Shown here in pieces: positions 45,566-54,723 of a DNA stretch of 64,000 bases. Origin of the DNA: Chryseobacterium carnipullorum. Its GTDB lineage: Bacteria; Bacteroidota; Bacteroidia; Flavobacteriales; Weeksellaceae. Every line of letters begins with the position of its first letter. Within the stretch, counting starts at the first letter, position 1. Made by a program: the position numbers and the translations under genes. Under the pieces are notes generated by a model. It worked only from the letters and a program-made list of their open reading frames with translations, did no database searches and was not told the DNA's origin. The DNA lies in NCBI RefSeq assembly GCF_900142785.1, contig NZ_FRCD01000016.1, forward strand, positions 62,001-126,000, written 5' to 3'.

Positions 45566-46798
45566 TTATTTTCCGTTTTTCATCGCTTCCTTAACTCTTC
45601 CCGAAGCTGAGCCTGCTGCTGCACTCGCTGCGACAGAAGCTCCTCCTGTTTTAGCCGCCAATATTGCTGTTTTGGCACTGCTTGCTATTTTTCCTGCTGC
45701 ATTTTTCATTTTGGTCATTGATCCTGCTCCTCCCGCAGAAACAATACTGTCTGCAATAGTTGGAGTCATTAAAACTCCGATTCCTGTAACCACATAGGCA
45801 ACACATGTAAACAGCTGATTGTAGATCATTCCCGAATTACTCACATAGACCATCAAAGCGTCTAAGTTGGTAATGGTTCCGTTGGATAAAAGCGTATCGT
45901 ATCTTTCAATCTCCATTGTATAACCCGAAGCGATCAGTTGCTGACCGATGTTGATGATGGTGTAGGCAACAAAAGTGTAGAGATTGATATTGATGAATTT
46001 TGAGACCCAACTGTATAATGAATTTTCAAATCCGGGAATAAGAGCCATTCCAACAGCTATCGGTCCCAAAATAATTAAAATGTAAGACCATATTTTTTGA
46101 ATGAAGAAAATGAGATATACACAAATCCTAAGAATGGAAAGACAACAAAATTCAATGAGTTCTGCTACTAATTTTTGCATTTGGAACTCCATTCTTATCG
46201 ACCATTCCTTGATGGGCTGAATGAGTTTATCCAATCCTTCGCTGATGTCATACCACGAATCATCCGCATCTTCAGTAGTACTCTCAATGACTTCCTGTTT
46301 GGCATCTTCTTCCGCCTTTAATTTAATGACAGCATCTAATAATTGTTGCTGCTTCTTAAATCTCTCGATCCTTAAATCATTGACTTCCGATTCTATCTCA
46401 CTGAAAATTGAAATTCCGGGTTCGGCAATCGCCTCAAATGGTGCCTGAATCATACTGACAAATCCGCTCCAGTAAACAAGGGTAAATCCTATAAGAATGG
46501 GCTTCAGCATCGGTGTGATTTCCCACTCCCTGTCTCCGGCGGCCATTTGCCAACCCATATATCCGAGGTACATAAGAGCGCCTAAACCGCCTATTGCTTT
46601 TCCTACCAAAGCAGAACCGGCAGCACTATCTTGTACGCTATTATCCAGCTTTGTAAAAACTTCCATAAACCAGTTCTCAAAAGCCCCGTCTCCTTTTAAA
46701 AATTGGAGTAGATTACTGTAATCGCCGTCTGTCTGGGCGAAGCCAATAATTGGCAGTAATATTGTCAAAAGGCAAAATAATAAGGTTGTTTTATTCAT
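45566..46798 (-). CDS. traJ: conjugative transposon protein TraJ
   Basis: A 410-residue integral membrane protein, with a Sec leader (ending GFAQ) and about six helices, one group around YIFFIQKIWSYILIILGPIAVGMALIPGFE (residues roughly 236-262) which is typical of TraJ. The C-terminus is Ala/Gly-rich. TraJ is regarded as the VirB6-like channel protein. It follows the four exported genes. Confidence 0.9.
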   Translation of the reverse strand: MNKTTLLFCLLTILLPIIGFAQTDGDYSNLLQFLKGDGAFENWFMEVFTKLDNSVQDSAAGSALVGKAIGGLGALMYLGYMGWQMAAGDREWEITPMLKPILIGFTLVYWSGFVSMIQAPFEAIAEPGISIFSEIESEVNDLRIERFKKQQQLLDAVIKLKAEEDAKQEVIESTTEDADDSWYDISEGLDKLIQPIKEWSIRMEFQMQKLVAELIEFCCLSILRICVYLIFFIQKIWSYILIILGPIAVGMALIPGFENSLYSWVSKFININLYTFVAYTIINIGQQLIASGYTMEIERYDTLLSNGTITNLDALMVYVSNSGMIYNQLFTCVAYVVTGIGVLMTPTIADSIVSAGGAGSMTKMKNAAGKIASSAKTAILAAKTGGASVAASAAAGSASGRVKEAMKNGK

Positions 46799-46800
46799 TT

Positions 46801-47631
46801 TTAATATCGGTGTTTATAATGATTCATCATATTTTGAACAATTTGCTGGTCTGATGCCGGAGCCCAAGCTTGTGGTAAAGCATAATTTGAATGGTTCTTT
46901 AAAATGTTTTTATAATCTGTAAGAAGTGTTGTCTTATTATTGTGCTTCCTTAATTCCCTTACAAACTTTCTCCATTTGATAAGGGTTTCGTGATACATAA
47001 TGAACCGTTTTCCCCTTGGCATATCCATAGACCGGGACATTGAATATTTTTCTTTGATTAAATCCAGTTCTTCCTGAAGTCTTTTTAATGTTCCTGTTGA
47101 GCTGAGTGTTTCAAAGGTTTGCTGGTCTTTCAGTCGCCACTCGATAAAATTTTGTGGTATATCAGGGAACTCGGTAATGGGTCTTAGCATTCGTTTATAA
47201 TACAAAAGCCAAAGAGGATCGGCATCGACCGTAGCGGAAGTCCAATGGGCAAAATCCTGAACACTTCTTTTATGAATGGTATCTGAAGCTGCCTTTATTT
47301 TTTTTGCTTCTTCCTCCTGAAACTTCAATTGAGAGAATCTCTGATTTTGCACCCCAGTAGGTTTTAATGGTCGAATATCTTCACCGTCTTTATAATCCCT
47401 GTTGATCTTCGGTGCCCACATTCCCCAAACCGTCGCGTAGGCAAAATTGGTTTGAATACCTAAAAAGTATTTTGGATAAGGACGCCAGTCTCCCCAATCT
47501 TGAAAGACCATTCTTTTATGCTGGGCAACAATGGAAGGGTCATTCAATCTCTTTACACTCAATTGTCCAAACACAGTGACTGCAATCAAGAGGAACTGAA
47601 ATAGGCTGATTTTTTTTAGTAAATTTTCCAT
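46801..47631 (-). CDS. exported tra-operon protein D (fourth of four)
   Basis: A 276-residue exported protein with a Sec leader ending VFGQ (about residue 22). The domain carries many Trp and Tyr residues (DWRDWRPYPKYFLGIQ-like, MWAPKINRD). The C-terminus ASDQQIVQNMMNHYKHRY has the same D-x-x-IV-x-x-[IM]M pattern as the three upstream proteins. It starts five bases after the previous gene's stop. Possibly part of the pilus or channel; no function proven. Confidence 0.65.
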   Translation of the reverse strand: MENLLKKISLFQFLLIAVTVFGQLSVKRLNDPSIVAQHKRMVFQDWGDWRPYPKYFLGIQTNFAYATVWGMWAPKINRDYKDGEDIRPLKPTGVQNQRFSQLKFQEEEAKKIKAASDTIHKRSVQDFAHWTSATVDADPLWLLYYKRMLRPITEFPDIPQNFIEWRLKDQQTFETLSSTGTLKRLQEELDLIKEKYSMSRSMDMPRGKRFIMYHETLIKWRKFVRELRKHNNKTTLLTDYKNILKNHSNYALPQAWAPASDQQIVQNMMNHYKHRY

Positions 47632-47636
47632 AATAA

Positions 47637-48302
47637 TTAATTAAAGATGTAGTGGTATTTAGTGATGATGTCGCCAACAATGGCTCTGTCGATATTGATG
47701 TAATTACGAAGCACCGGAACCTGATACAGATAAGGGATTTTCTTGGCATTCTCTAATCGCAGATTGATGTACAGAATGTTCCCATTGATATTTCTTACTC
47801 GTGTAAATATCTTTTCAATCAGCATTTCTCTATCCATCGCATCCATCAGAAAATCTTTGTCTTCATTGAGAATATCCTGGGTAACTTCCTGCTGAAGTTT
47901 CATCGTCTGCTTCCCGATTTCTATGTAATATTTTGAAATGAGTGCCGAATATTCAGGATGTTGTGCGGATAAATCCAGCATTTTATTGGAGTTCGTCACT
48001 ATTTTACCGAGATATTGATAGAGGTATATAAGTTTTTTACTCTGGGTCAAGGCTGAATTCACATTTTTCAGTTGTTGATAGATATACTCCTGAATCGCAA
48101 TGATCTGCATGATTTTATTGTTGATATCATCATACAATTCCTTTTGCTTTTCGTATGAATCCAGAAAAGCTTGTTCACTTCCTAATCTGACTCCGTGGTT
48201 TACGGTGATCTGTGACAGAAGTTTGTCGTTAATCACTATTTGCTGGCTTTTTACCGATGCAACAGAGAAGAATAAAACTCCGGAAAAAAATATTTTTTTC
48301 AT
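47637..48302 (-). CDS. exported tra-operon protein C (third of four)
   Basis: A 221-residue exported, mostly helical protein with a Sec leader ending VKSQ. Shared features with the first protein of the set include QHPEY in the middle and NLRLENAKK before the C-terminus INIDRAIVGDIITKY. It is clearly a distant paralogue of that protein. In the CTnDOT operon the TraI/DUF4141 position lies here; a VirB5-like role is possible but is inference. Confidence 0.68.
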   Translation of the reverse strand: MKKIFFSGVLFFSVASVKSQQIVINDKLLSQITVNHGVRLGSEQAFLDSYEKQKELYDDINNKIMQIIAIQEYIYQQLKNVNSALTQSKKLIYLYQYLGKIVTNSNKMLDLSAQHPEYSALISKYYIEIGKQTMKLQQEVTQDILNEDKDFLMDAMDREMLIEKIFTRVRNINGNILYINLRLENAKKIPYLYQVPVLRNYINIDRAIVGDIITKYHYIFN

Positions 48303-48303
48303 T

Positions 48304-48990
48304 TTAGAAAGATTTAATGTTATCCATTATGCTTTCAACTACTTGCTTATCCCTGTTGACAAAATATTGAAAGGCTCTTTTGTTACGTTTTACTTTGGCT
48401 TTAATATCCCTTATCTTCAAAAGCATATGCGTGGAATTCCTGCTCAAGGTTTTTACTTCACCCAAGGCATAGTCTAACAATGCTTTACGTTCTGATTTTT
48501 CCATTTGGTTAATGGCTCCGTAAGACAAAATGATCCCTGTTACCAGCCGTGTCACCATTTGCAGATCATCAACAAACTGAACCTGAGAAGGCAAAACAGC
48601 TATAATGGAATAAGGAGCATCGTTTATTTCATTGATAATAGCAGTCTGATTGTTTGTTATTTTGGTTATTTCCCTGCTCATTGCTATTCCTGTTGGTATG
48701 GCTTGAATGGAAAACGAAACAATCCGCAATCTGTCCTGAACTTTGGTAATCTTATCTTTGAATTGGTTCCATTGGTTTCTATTGGCCGTTTCTACGGTAG
48801 CATTGGCAATTTGCTTTTGCCGCATTTCTTTTTGTCGGTCATGTTCTTTCATCGTGGCATTGATCTCTATATCCATCATTGGAAATGAAACATTTTCCTG
48901 CTGCCAAGCTGGTGTAGAACCACCACCGGAGGATGTCAATACGAAATAAACTACAGGAATAAACAAACTGACAACAATTTTCTTTTTCAT
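48304..48990 (-). CDS. exported tra-operon protein B (second of four)
   Basis: A 228-residue protein with a hydrophobic N-terminus (MKKKIVVSLFIPVVYFVLTSSGG) that may be a leader or anchor, and a helical body. Its end, VNRDKQVVESIMDNIKSF, matches the C-terminal pattern of its neighbours, and a KIRDIKAKVKRNK segment before it parallels LRLEKANR. Paralogy is therefore weaker but likely. Confidence 0.65.
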   Translation of the reverse strand: MKKKIVVSLFIPVVYFVLTSSGGGSTPAWQQENVSFPMMDIEINATMKEHDRQKEMRQKQIANATVETANRNQWNQFKDKITKVQDRLRIVSFSIQAIPTGIAMSREITKITNNQTAIINEINDAPYSIIAVLPSQVQFVDDLQMVTRLVTGIILSYGAINQMEKSERKALLDYALGEVKTLSRNSTHMLLKIRDIKAKVKRNKRAFQYFVNRDKQVVESIMDNIKSF

Positions 48991-49000
48991 CTTTTTGGTA

Positions 49001-49654
49001 TTAAAAATTCCGTTTATACCTGTTCATTATATTTTCAACAATAGCCTTGTCGGTATTGATGTAGCCTGCAAATGGATTAATGGAATTCCAGAATCCCAAT
49101 CGATTGGCTTTTTCTAATCGCAGTTTGATTGCTAAAAGCCAAAGCTTCAGATTTTTCACATTACCGGAAATATTATGCAGTATTTTGTATCGATCTCCTG
49201 CAGTAGCCAAATTCAGTTCACCGGATGCGAGAATATCAGATACATCGGTCACAATCTTTAAACTTTGCTCATACGTCTTTTGTGAAGCTTTAACTCCAAA
49301 AATGGCATATTCCGGATGTTCTGATGCCAATTGTACTACTTGTGAGGAATAATTGTAGCATTTATTGAGTTCTGAGTAGATTTCCTGTGCCTGAATTCCG
49401 TTTTGTAAAGTGCCGGAAACTTCTTTTAAACCCTTCAGAATTTTATTCTGAATGTCATTAGCTGCCACCATCTGAGTCCCCACCCAGGTCTGTGCGTCCT
49501 TTAATTTTGAAGTTTCCTCAATGACTTCGTTCTGTTTCGCTTTTAAATTTTCAGAATAGAGAATCATTGCCGCCGTTACCGTTGGGTCTATGTAGGTGTT
49601 TTGCGAATAAAGAATATTGACAAAACATAAAAATAAAATGCTATATTTTTTCAT
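49001..49654 (-). CDS. exported tra-operon protein A (first of four)
   Basis: A 217-residue exported helical protein, leader ending LYSQ (about residue 18). It has SEHPEYAIFG, IKLRLEKANRLGFW and the end INTDKAIVENIMNRYKRNF. It overlaps the TraG stop by 14 bases. Equivalent in place to TraI/DUF4141 of CTnDOT elements, although the sequence match cannot be confirmed here. Confidence 0.68.
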   Translation of the reverse strand: MKKYSILFLCFVNILYSQNTYIDPTVTAAMILYSENLKAKQNEVIEETSKLKDAQTWVGTQMVAANDIQNKILKGLKEVSGTLQNGIQAQEIYSELNKCYNYSSQVVQLASEHPEYAIFGVKASQKTYEQSLKIVTDVSDILASGELNLATAGDRYKILHNISGNVKNLKLWLLAIKLRLEKANRLGFWNSINPFAGYINTDKAIVENIMNRYKRNF

Positions 49655-52600
49655 ATTGTTGTTTATTTATGAATTCTGAAAAACTGATATTACGTTCTTC
49701 CAATTCCTGCGAGATGACTTTAAAAACATTCATCCCTTTGTGTTCTTTTTTCATCATTCTGTAAAAGGAATTGATTTTATCATCCAATGGATTTTGATAT
49801 AAGTTCACGAGTGACACCAAGTTTTCCAGACTGTCTCCGAAGGTTTTGAGATCACCAACTATTCTGCGCAATGCTTCATCATAGTCGCCATATTGATGTA
49901 CATAATATTCAACTGCTGATTTTTCAGGTTTTTCTGTGGTATAGGTTAAATACTGCTCCAATGAAACCTCATTTCCATAGACTTCGCCTTTGGAACCTCG
50001 TTTCAAGTAAAATTCTTTAAAACGACTTCTACCAAATTTATTATTCAGATTATTGATAGTAAAAATCTTGTTTCGCTCTACTTTATTGAGTGAAAGCAGT
50101 GATGCAATCTTGTCGAAATTGTCCTTGAACTTCGTCTGGTCAAGCAATATAAACGTGTCCGAATTATTGATGATGGAATCTTTTACCACTGCATTTCCGA
50201 TGATGTCATCAAGTTCCTGTGTTACCACTACTGCTTCTCCCCAAAATTTCCTCACCGTTTTATATAAATAGAGGATGTAGCCTCCCATCAGTTTACTTGC
50301 GATTGCCTTCCACGCTTCTTCGATGATCAGTGCTTTTCTTCGGTCTTTTCTGAGTCTCATTTTCTGAATAAAGGTGTCCATAATAATGAGCGTTACTATC
50401 GGAAAGAGCTTGGGATTATCCTTTACATTATCAATTTCAAAAACGATGAAAGATTCTTCAAACAGGGTATTGTCTGCGCTTTCATTTAATGTCGTTCCGT
50501 ACCTTCCTCCTTTGTAAAAATCTTTCAGGACAAACAAAAAAGTGCGCAGATTGAATTCCTTTTCTATGATATTGTGTTTCTTATTATTTAGGTAGATAGG
50601 AAGAAATTGATCGCAATAATCATAAAACCCATTGAACGAAAGTTCAGTTACGATCAGCTTTTCTTCCAGTTCTTTTATTTTTCTGATAATGGCTTTTCTA
50701 AAGGATTCATTCCATTCTTCAGCTGATCTGGGTTGCCTGATGATGTCATTCGACTTGATCAATATCAACTGCGTTTCATTGTATATTTTCCGTCTTTCTT
50801 CATCGTTCAGCGTGTCATACGCTTCATAAACTTTATAGAAATTTTCGCTTTCATATTCCGGATTATTGATGTTCTTGTCGGGATGATAAAATTTCAACAA
50901 TTTTCTTCCCGCTTCCTTTATTTCATCAGAGCTGGCATCGAAACTGATCCCCAAGATGTCATAGTATGTATGCTGCCCCTTTGATTCATTCTCAGATTCA
51001 GAAAATAGATCCTCTTCATATATGTTGTATTTACCCAGATATTGAATCAGTTCCTCGGAAGTTTTATTTTCATACCACTGTGTCCCAGAATTGAAATAAC
51101 CGTGGTAGTAAGACAATAACACATTATCTAAAATGGATTTTTGGGCTGATGACATTGAAGAATCCGGCCCTTGCCAAATCAAGAAAATTAAATTGGTCAA
51201 AAATTCGATTTTTTCAATATTAAATTCTTTCTTATCCATTAGAAAAGGATTCATAGTAATAGGTTTTTCTTCGGTGTACTGAATGTATCTTCCTCCTTTG
51301 TATTTACAAGTTCCTGAATAAGAATCTCCTGTATCAACAATGACTACATCATAATTGTAGGTCAGATATTGCTCGATGATATTATTCATTAAAAAACTCT
51401 TGCCTGACCCACTGGGTCCTAAAACAAACTTATTCCTGTTGTTTATTTTTCCTGTTTTCATCGGTAAATCCGAAGGATCTACTTTTAGCGGAACGCCTTG
51501 TCTGTCGGTAAATCTTAAATAGAAATTGGATTCTTCATTCACGGGGTAACTTTCTTTAAAAAAAAAACACAAGGCCGCTTCGCTTGTCGTCATAAATAAA
51601 TCGTATTCTCTAAGTTCTGTTCCATTGCCCGGAATGGCTGACCGAAAGAGTTCGAGTTGGTTGTAGGCATTTTTAGAAACTATAATTCCTTTCGTAAAAA
51701 GCTTATTTTCAATCATCGACTGAATATTTTCCATTTTCTCCAGTGTCTGTGCTGAAAAAAGGATGGAAAAGTGGGCATTCACAACGAGCTGTCCATCAAT
51801 GGCAATATTATGAAGCAGAGTCTGAATTTCATCTGCTATAATAGCGTTGGACGGAGAATTGTTGGCTGCTCCTTCGTGCTTTTTCTTTTTTTTGTCGAGT
51901 TCCCTCTGCTGTTGTGCCTGAAGCGGAATGGTAATGATCTGATTGTAGACAATCGTTTCGTAGTCTTCCAGTTCATTGATAAAACTAAAATTATCCACTG
52001 CTGTTTCAGCTGCTGCACCGTTACCGCCGAGAACAGAATAAGGCTCAATTTCTGAAGGCAGATCAATATTTTCTACATCCACGTAAGAAATGTTCTTCAC
52101 AAACCGGTTTCCGATCTGTAAAAATTCGTTGGTGCTTTTGATGTTATCAAATGTTGGGGATTCGGAAAATTGCATCGATAGCACACCGGAAATATAGTAT
52201 TCAAAATCTTTCTCGAATAAAAACTCAGGTTCACAATTATTCTGTTTCAAAAGCATCAGAACTTTCTGGCATTTATCCCGTAGTTCCTTATAGCTTTTAT
52301 CCGAAAAATGATAATGCTTCGTTTTCTTTTTCAGCTTATCATCGATGATATCTGTAAAAAAAAGCACCGTTTCGATGGTTTTAAAAAGCCTGCCATCAAA
52401 ATGTTCCGAATATTTTTGCTGCAGAAACTGGTTTGATTGTTCAGCGGTGTATCTTTTCTTAGAAAAAATATCAAGCTTCTGAACAATTCTTCCCTCTCCA
52501 ATGATCGACACCACCTGATTTAATACCGTGTGGAAATTGAGATAGCTGTCAGGATCTGCCGAATATTGTTCGACAATGTTTTTTATCTTGATCCCGATAA

Positions 52601-52709
52601 TAGGGTTTCCGTATTGTCCGAAAAGAACATCAAAATCCCAATTGAAATCCTTTCCATGATCATATCCGATAAAAGGAATGCTAAATACTTGTTTTTTTGT
52701 TGTTGCCAT
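49641..52709 (-). CDS. traG: TraG family conjugation ATPase (VirB4-type) with inserted J-domain
   Basis: A 1022-residue ATPase powering pilus/channel assembly. The N-terminal DUF3875-like part is followed by Walker A GPSGSGKS (431-438) and Walker B around ALIIEEAW (793-800). Between them, at about residues 579-645, is a DnaJ-type J-domain: YYDILGI, then FYHPDKN with the diagnostic HPD at 609-611, then YKVYEAYDTLNDEERRKIY. Usual TraG proteins are shorter, roughly 800-850 residues by my recollection, so the extra length fits the insert plus flanking sequence. It overlaps traF by 29 bases. Confidence 0.9.
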   Translation of the reverse strand: MATTKKQVFSIPFIGYDHGKDFNWDFDVLFGQYGNPIIGIKIKNIVEQYSADPDSYLNFHTVLNQVVSIIGEGRIVQKLDIFSKKRYTAEQSNQFLQQKYSEHFDGRLFKTIETVLFFTDIIDDKLKKKTKHYHFSDKSYKELRDKCQKVLMLLKQNNCEPEFLFEKDFEYYISGVLSMQFSESPTFDNIKSTNEFLQIGNRFVKNISYVDVENIDLPSEIEPYSVLGGNGAAAETAVDNFSFINELEDYETIVYNQIITIPLQAQQQRELDKKKKKHEGAANNSPSNAIIADEIQTLLHNIAIDGQLVVNAHFSILFSAQTLEKMENIQSMIENKLFTKGIIVSKNAYNQLELFRSAIPGNGTELREYDLFMTTSEAALCFFFKESYPVNEESNFYLRFTDRQGVPLKVDPSDLPMKTGKINNRNKFVLGPSGSGKSFLMNNIIEQYLTYNYDVVIVDTGDSYSGTCKYKGGRYIQYTEEKPITMNPFLMDKKEFNIEKIEFLTNLIFLIWQGPDSSMSSAQKSILDNVLLSYYHGYFNSGTQWYENKTSEELIQYLGKYNIYEEDLFSESENESKGQHTYYDILGISFDASSDEIKEAGRKLLKFYHPDKNINNPEYESENFYKVYEAYDTLNDEERRKIYNETQLILIKSNDIIRQPRSAEEWNESFRKAIIRKIKELEEKLIVTELSFNGFYDYCDQFLPIYLNNKKHNIIEKEFNLRTFLFVLKDFYKGGRYGTTLNESADNTLFEESFIVFEIDNVKDNPKLFPIVTLIIMDTFIQKMRLRKDRRKALIIEEAWKAIASKLMGGYILYLYKTVRKFWGEAVVVTQELDDIIGNAVVKDSIINNSDTFILLDQTKFKDNFDKIASLLSLNKVERNKIFTINNLNNKFGRSRFKEFYLKRGSKGEVYGNEVSLEQYLTYTTEKPEKSAVEYYVHQYGDYDEALRRIVGDLKTFGDSLENLVSLVNLYQNPLDDKINSFYRMMKKEHKGMNVFKVISQELEERNISFSEFINKQQYEKI

Positions 52710-53004
52710 TCTTTAAAAGTTTATTACTGTCTAACCTTTTTGGAAAAATTAAGATGTGATCGAAGTTTTTGGTTTTGTCATACAAACCATATTTGTCCTG
52801 TCTTCTGAAGATGAAATAAACTCCACCTGCGGTGACTGCAAGACCAAGTAAAGAGCCTAAGAGACCGAACTTTGAGAGTACCAATGCTGAAATGACTCCG
52901 CCTCCGATGACACCGACTGCGTAAAAGATGTATTTCCCTTTGAGTCCGAAGAATACAAGAGGCTTTTTCAGCCCCTTGTAGAGGTAGAATCCCATGTTAG
53001 GCAA
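52681..53004 (-). CDS. traF: conjugative transposon protein TraF (DUF4133)
   Basis: A 107-residue membrane protein with two helices (about residues 23-48 and 52-67), opening FYLYKGLKKPLVFFGLKGKYI, the DUF4133 signature, and closing with a basic tail. VirB3-like. Overlaps traG at one end and traE at the other (eight bases). Confidence 0.88.
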   Translation of the reverse strand: MPNMGFYLYKGLKKPLVFFGLKGKYIFYAVGVIGGGVISALVLSKFGLLGSLLGLAVTAGGVYFIFRRQDKYGLYDKTKNFDHILIFPKRLDSNKLLKNGNNKKTSI

Positions 53005-53320
53005 AGAATGCTGTTACGAATTCCGGAACTACAATCAAAAAGATCATTGCTCCTCCATAACCGAGGATTTCTTTATTGACATCCTGATCACCATTCGTCC
53101 ACTTGTTATATACTCGAAGACCACCGATGAATCCGACCAAACCTCCTACTGCTTTCAAGATCAGCTTAACAGGATCCCAATAATCTCTGATATCACTGGC
53201 CGCATTCGAGATTGCGGTTGCACCACCTTGAGCAAATGCGGGAGTTATCGCCATAATGACCAAGGCTAGCGATAGAATTCTTTTTGCGGTCACGTTTTTT
53301 GTGAAAATATTTTTCATCAT
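52997..53320 (-). CDS. traE: conjugative transposon protein TraE (DUF4134), pilin-like
   Basis: A 107-residue protein with a leader ending AFAQ and two hydrophobic segments after GGATAISNAASDIRDYWDPVKLI, the DUF4134 signature. Size and layout resemble VirB2 pilins. Overlaps traF by eight bases. Confidence 0.88.
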   Translation of the reverse strand: MMKNIFTKNVTAKRILSLALVIMAITPAFAQGGATAISNAASDIRDYWDPVKLILKAVGGLVGFIGGLRVYNKWTNGDQDVNKEILGYGGAMIFLIVVPEFVTAFFA

Positions 53321-53441
53321 AATTCAAAAATTTTATAAAGGGTTAATATTGTTGGAATTTTAAATTTATGGCATAACTTAAGCTGCATCGAATTATTAAT
53401 TCATTGTTTATCAGATTGTTAAATGTTTATTTTAATTGAAG

Positions 53442-54035
53442 CTACATGATGGATTGGTATGTTTTGTATCCATTTTGATTAGCCACCAGTTGAACCATTG
53501 TTTCAGAAAGATTGAGCATTTTTTTCCATTCTTTTATTCTAGAATTTTCTTTATCAATGTCGACTGAAATTTGGCTTTGTTGAGTCATCTCGCTACGCTC
53601 TGGGCTTTCTTTTTCGATTGGTGTTTTTTCGTTCTGCTCAACATAAGCATCGTTAAAATCGGTTTTTTCAGGATATGGTTGGTTTTCATTTTCTGTGGAC
53701 TCCGTTATGGATGGATTATCGGGTTCATCCAAATCTTGCTCAGATTCAAATTGTTCTCTCAAATATTCTAAATCTTGCCTTTCATCTTTTCCTTCACTCG
53801 CATCGGAAAGAATTTGATTTTTACTGAAGGATTTTGGTGTGTTAATATTTTCAACATCTTCAATTCCTATATTTTGTGTTGAATCTTGATACTGCCCGGA
53901 AATTTCGGACAAAGAAAATTCGTCGGCTTCTTCTTTACAGGTTTCTTTTTCTTTCTTGAGAAACAGGTCGTATGCGATATTACCGGCATAATAGATCAGA
54001 TAAACAGCCAATATGCAAAGTGAAATTTTTATCAT
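53442..54035 (-). CDS. TraB/TraD-position protein, acidic, membrane-anchored
   Basis: A 197-residue protein with one N-terminal membrane helix (about residues 3-22), a long, acidic, low-complexity middle rich in Glu, Asp, Ser and Asn (about 33-150), and a short C-terminal helical domain (EWKKMLNLSETMVQLVANQNGY). It lies between the ParA-like gene and traE, where TraB to TraD occur in CTnDOT. I do not claim homology. Confidence 0.6.
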   Translation of the reverse strand: MIKISLCILAVYLIYYAGNIAYDLFLKKEKETCKEEADEFSLSEISGQYQDSTQNIGIEDVENINTPKSFSKNQILSDASEGKDERQDLEYLREQFESEQDLDEPDNPSITESTENENQPYPEKTDFNDAYVEQNEKTPIEKESPERSEMTQQSQISVDIDKENSRIKEWKKMLNLSETMVQLVANQNGYKTYQSIM

Positions 54036-54069
54036 TTTAATTGAAATTATAAGGATTAAGTTTTTTATT

Positions 54070-54720
54070 TTAAAGGTTAATCTTCAATATTTCATTGATG
54101 TAATCAACCAATTCATTGAATGCATTTTTTACCGCATATTTTTGTTCGTAAGTCAATTTTCGGGTATCAATAGTTTGTAAACAGTTTCTTTTGAAAACAG
54201 GACTTTTCAGGAGTATTCCGTATCTTGTGATTTCGGTATCCATTCCTTCCTGATTCAAATATCTGTAGCCTTTATCGTACTTGGAACGGATGAAAATTCT
54301 TTCTGCCTGACTTTCCAGAAGCCCTAAAAAATTCACAAAAACCAAAGTCGATTTTGCAGATACATCGGAATATTCAAAAGGAATCACGATAAAGTCACTG
54401 TAAATCAACAAATCGCTGTATTTCGCATCGAGTGTTCCTGCCAAATCAAAGAGGTTAATTTCATCGCTTTCTTTCAATTCAATCAAAGTTTCAAAATCAG
54501 AAAATGGCTGTTCCTCTTCCTCGCCAATAGTTTCTACATTGTACAATTTTTGAATTTCCAAAATTTCATCTTCTTTCCATTTATGGTAGAATGATTTCTG
54601 GTAATCAAAATCGAAAACATTGATTTTCCTTTCTGAAATAGCGGAAATATAATTGGCAAAAGCGATGGCTAGTGTTGTTTTTCCGGTTCCTCCTTTTTGT
54701 GTGGCGAATGTGATTATCAT
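54070..54720 (-). CDS. traA: ParA-like ATPase (TraA position)
   Basis: A 216-residue ParA/MinD-type P-loop ATPase. The deviant Walker A KGGTGKTT is at residues 9-16, and FDLAGTLD and FIVIPFEYSD follow in the usual places. Such proteins sit at the head of Bacteroidetes tra operons and may position the element or the transfer complex. It starts three bases after the relaxase stop. Confidence 0.87.
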   Translation of the reverse strand: MIITFATQKGGTGKTTLAIAFANYISAISERKINVFDFDYQKSFYHKWKEDEILEIQKLYNVETIGEEEEQPFSDFETLIELKESDEINLFDLAGTLDAKYSDLLIYSDFIVIPFEYSDVSAKSTLVFVNFLGLLESQAERIFIRSKYDKGYRYLNQEGMDTEITRYGILLKSPVFKRNCLQTIDTRKLTYEQKYAVKNAFNELVDYINEILKINL

Positions 54721-54723
54721 AGC

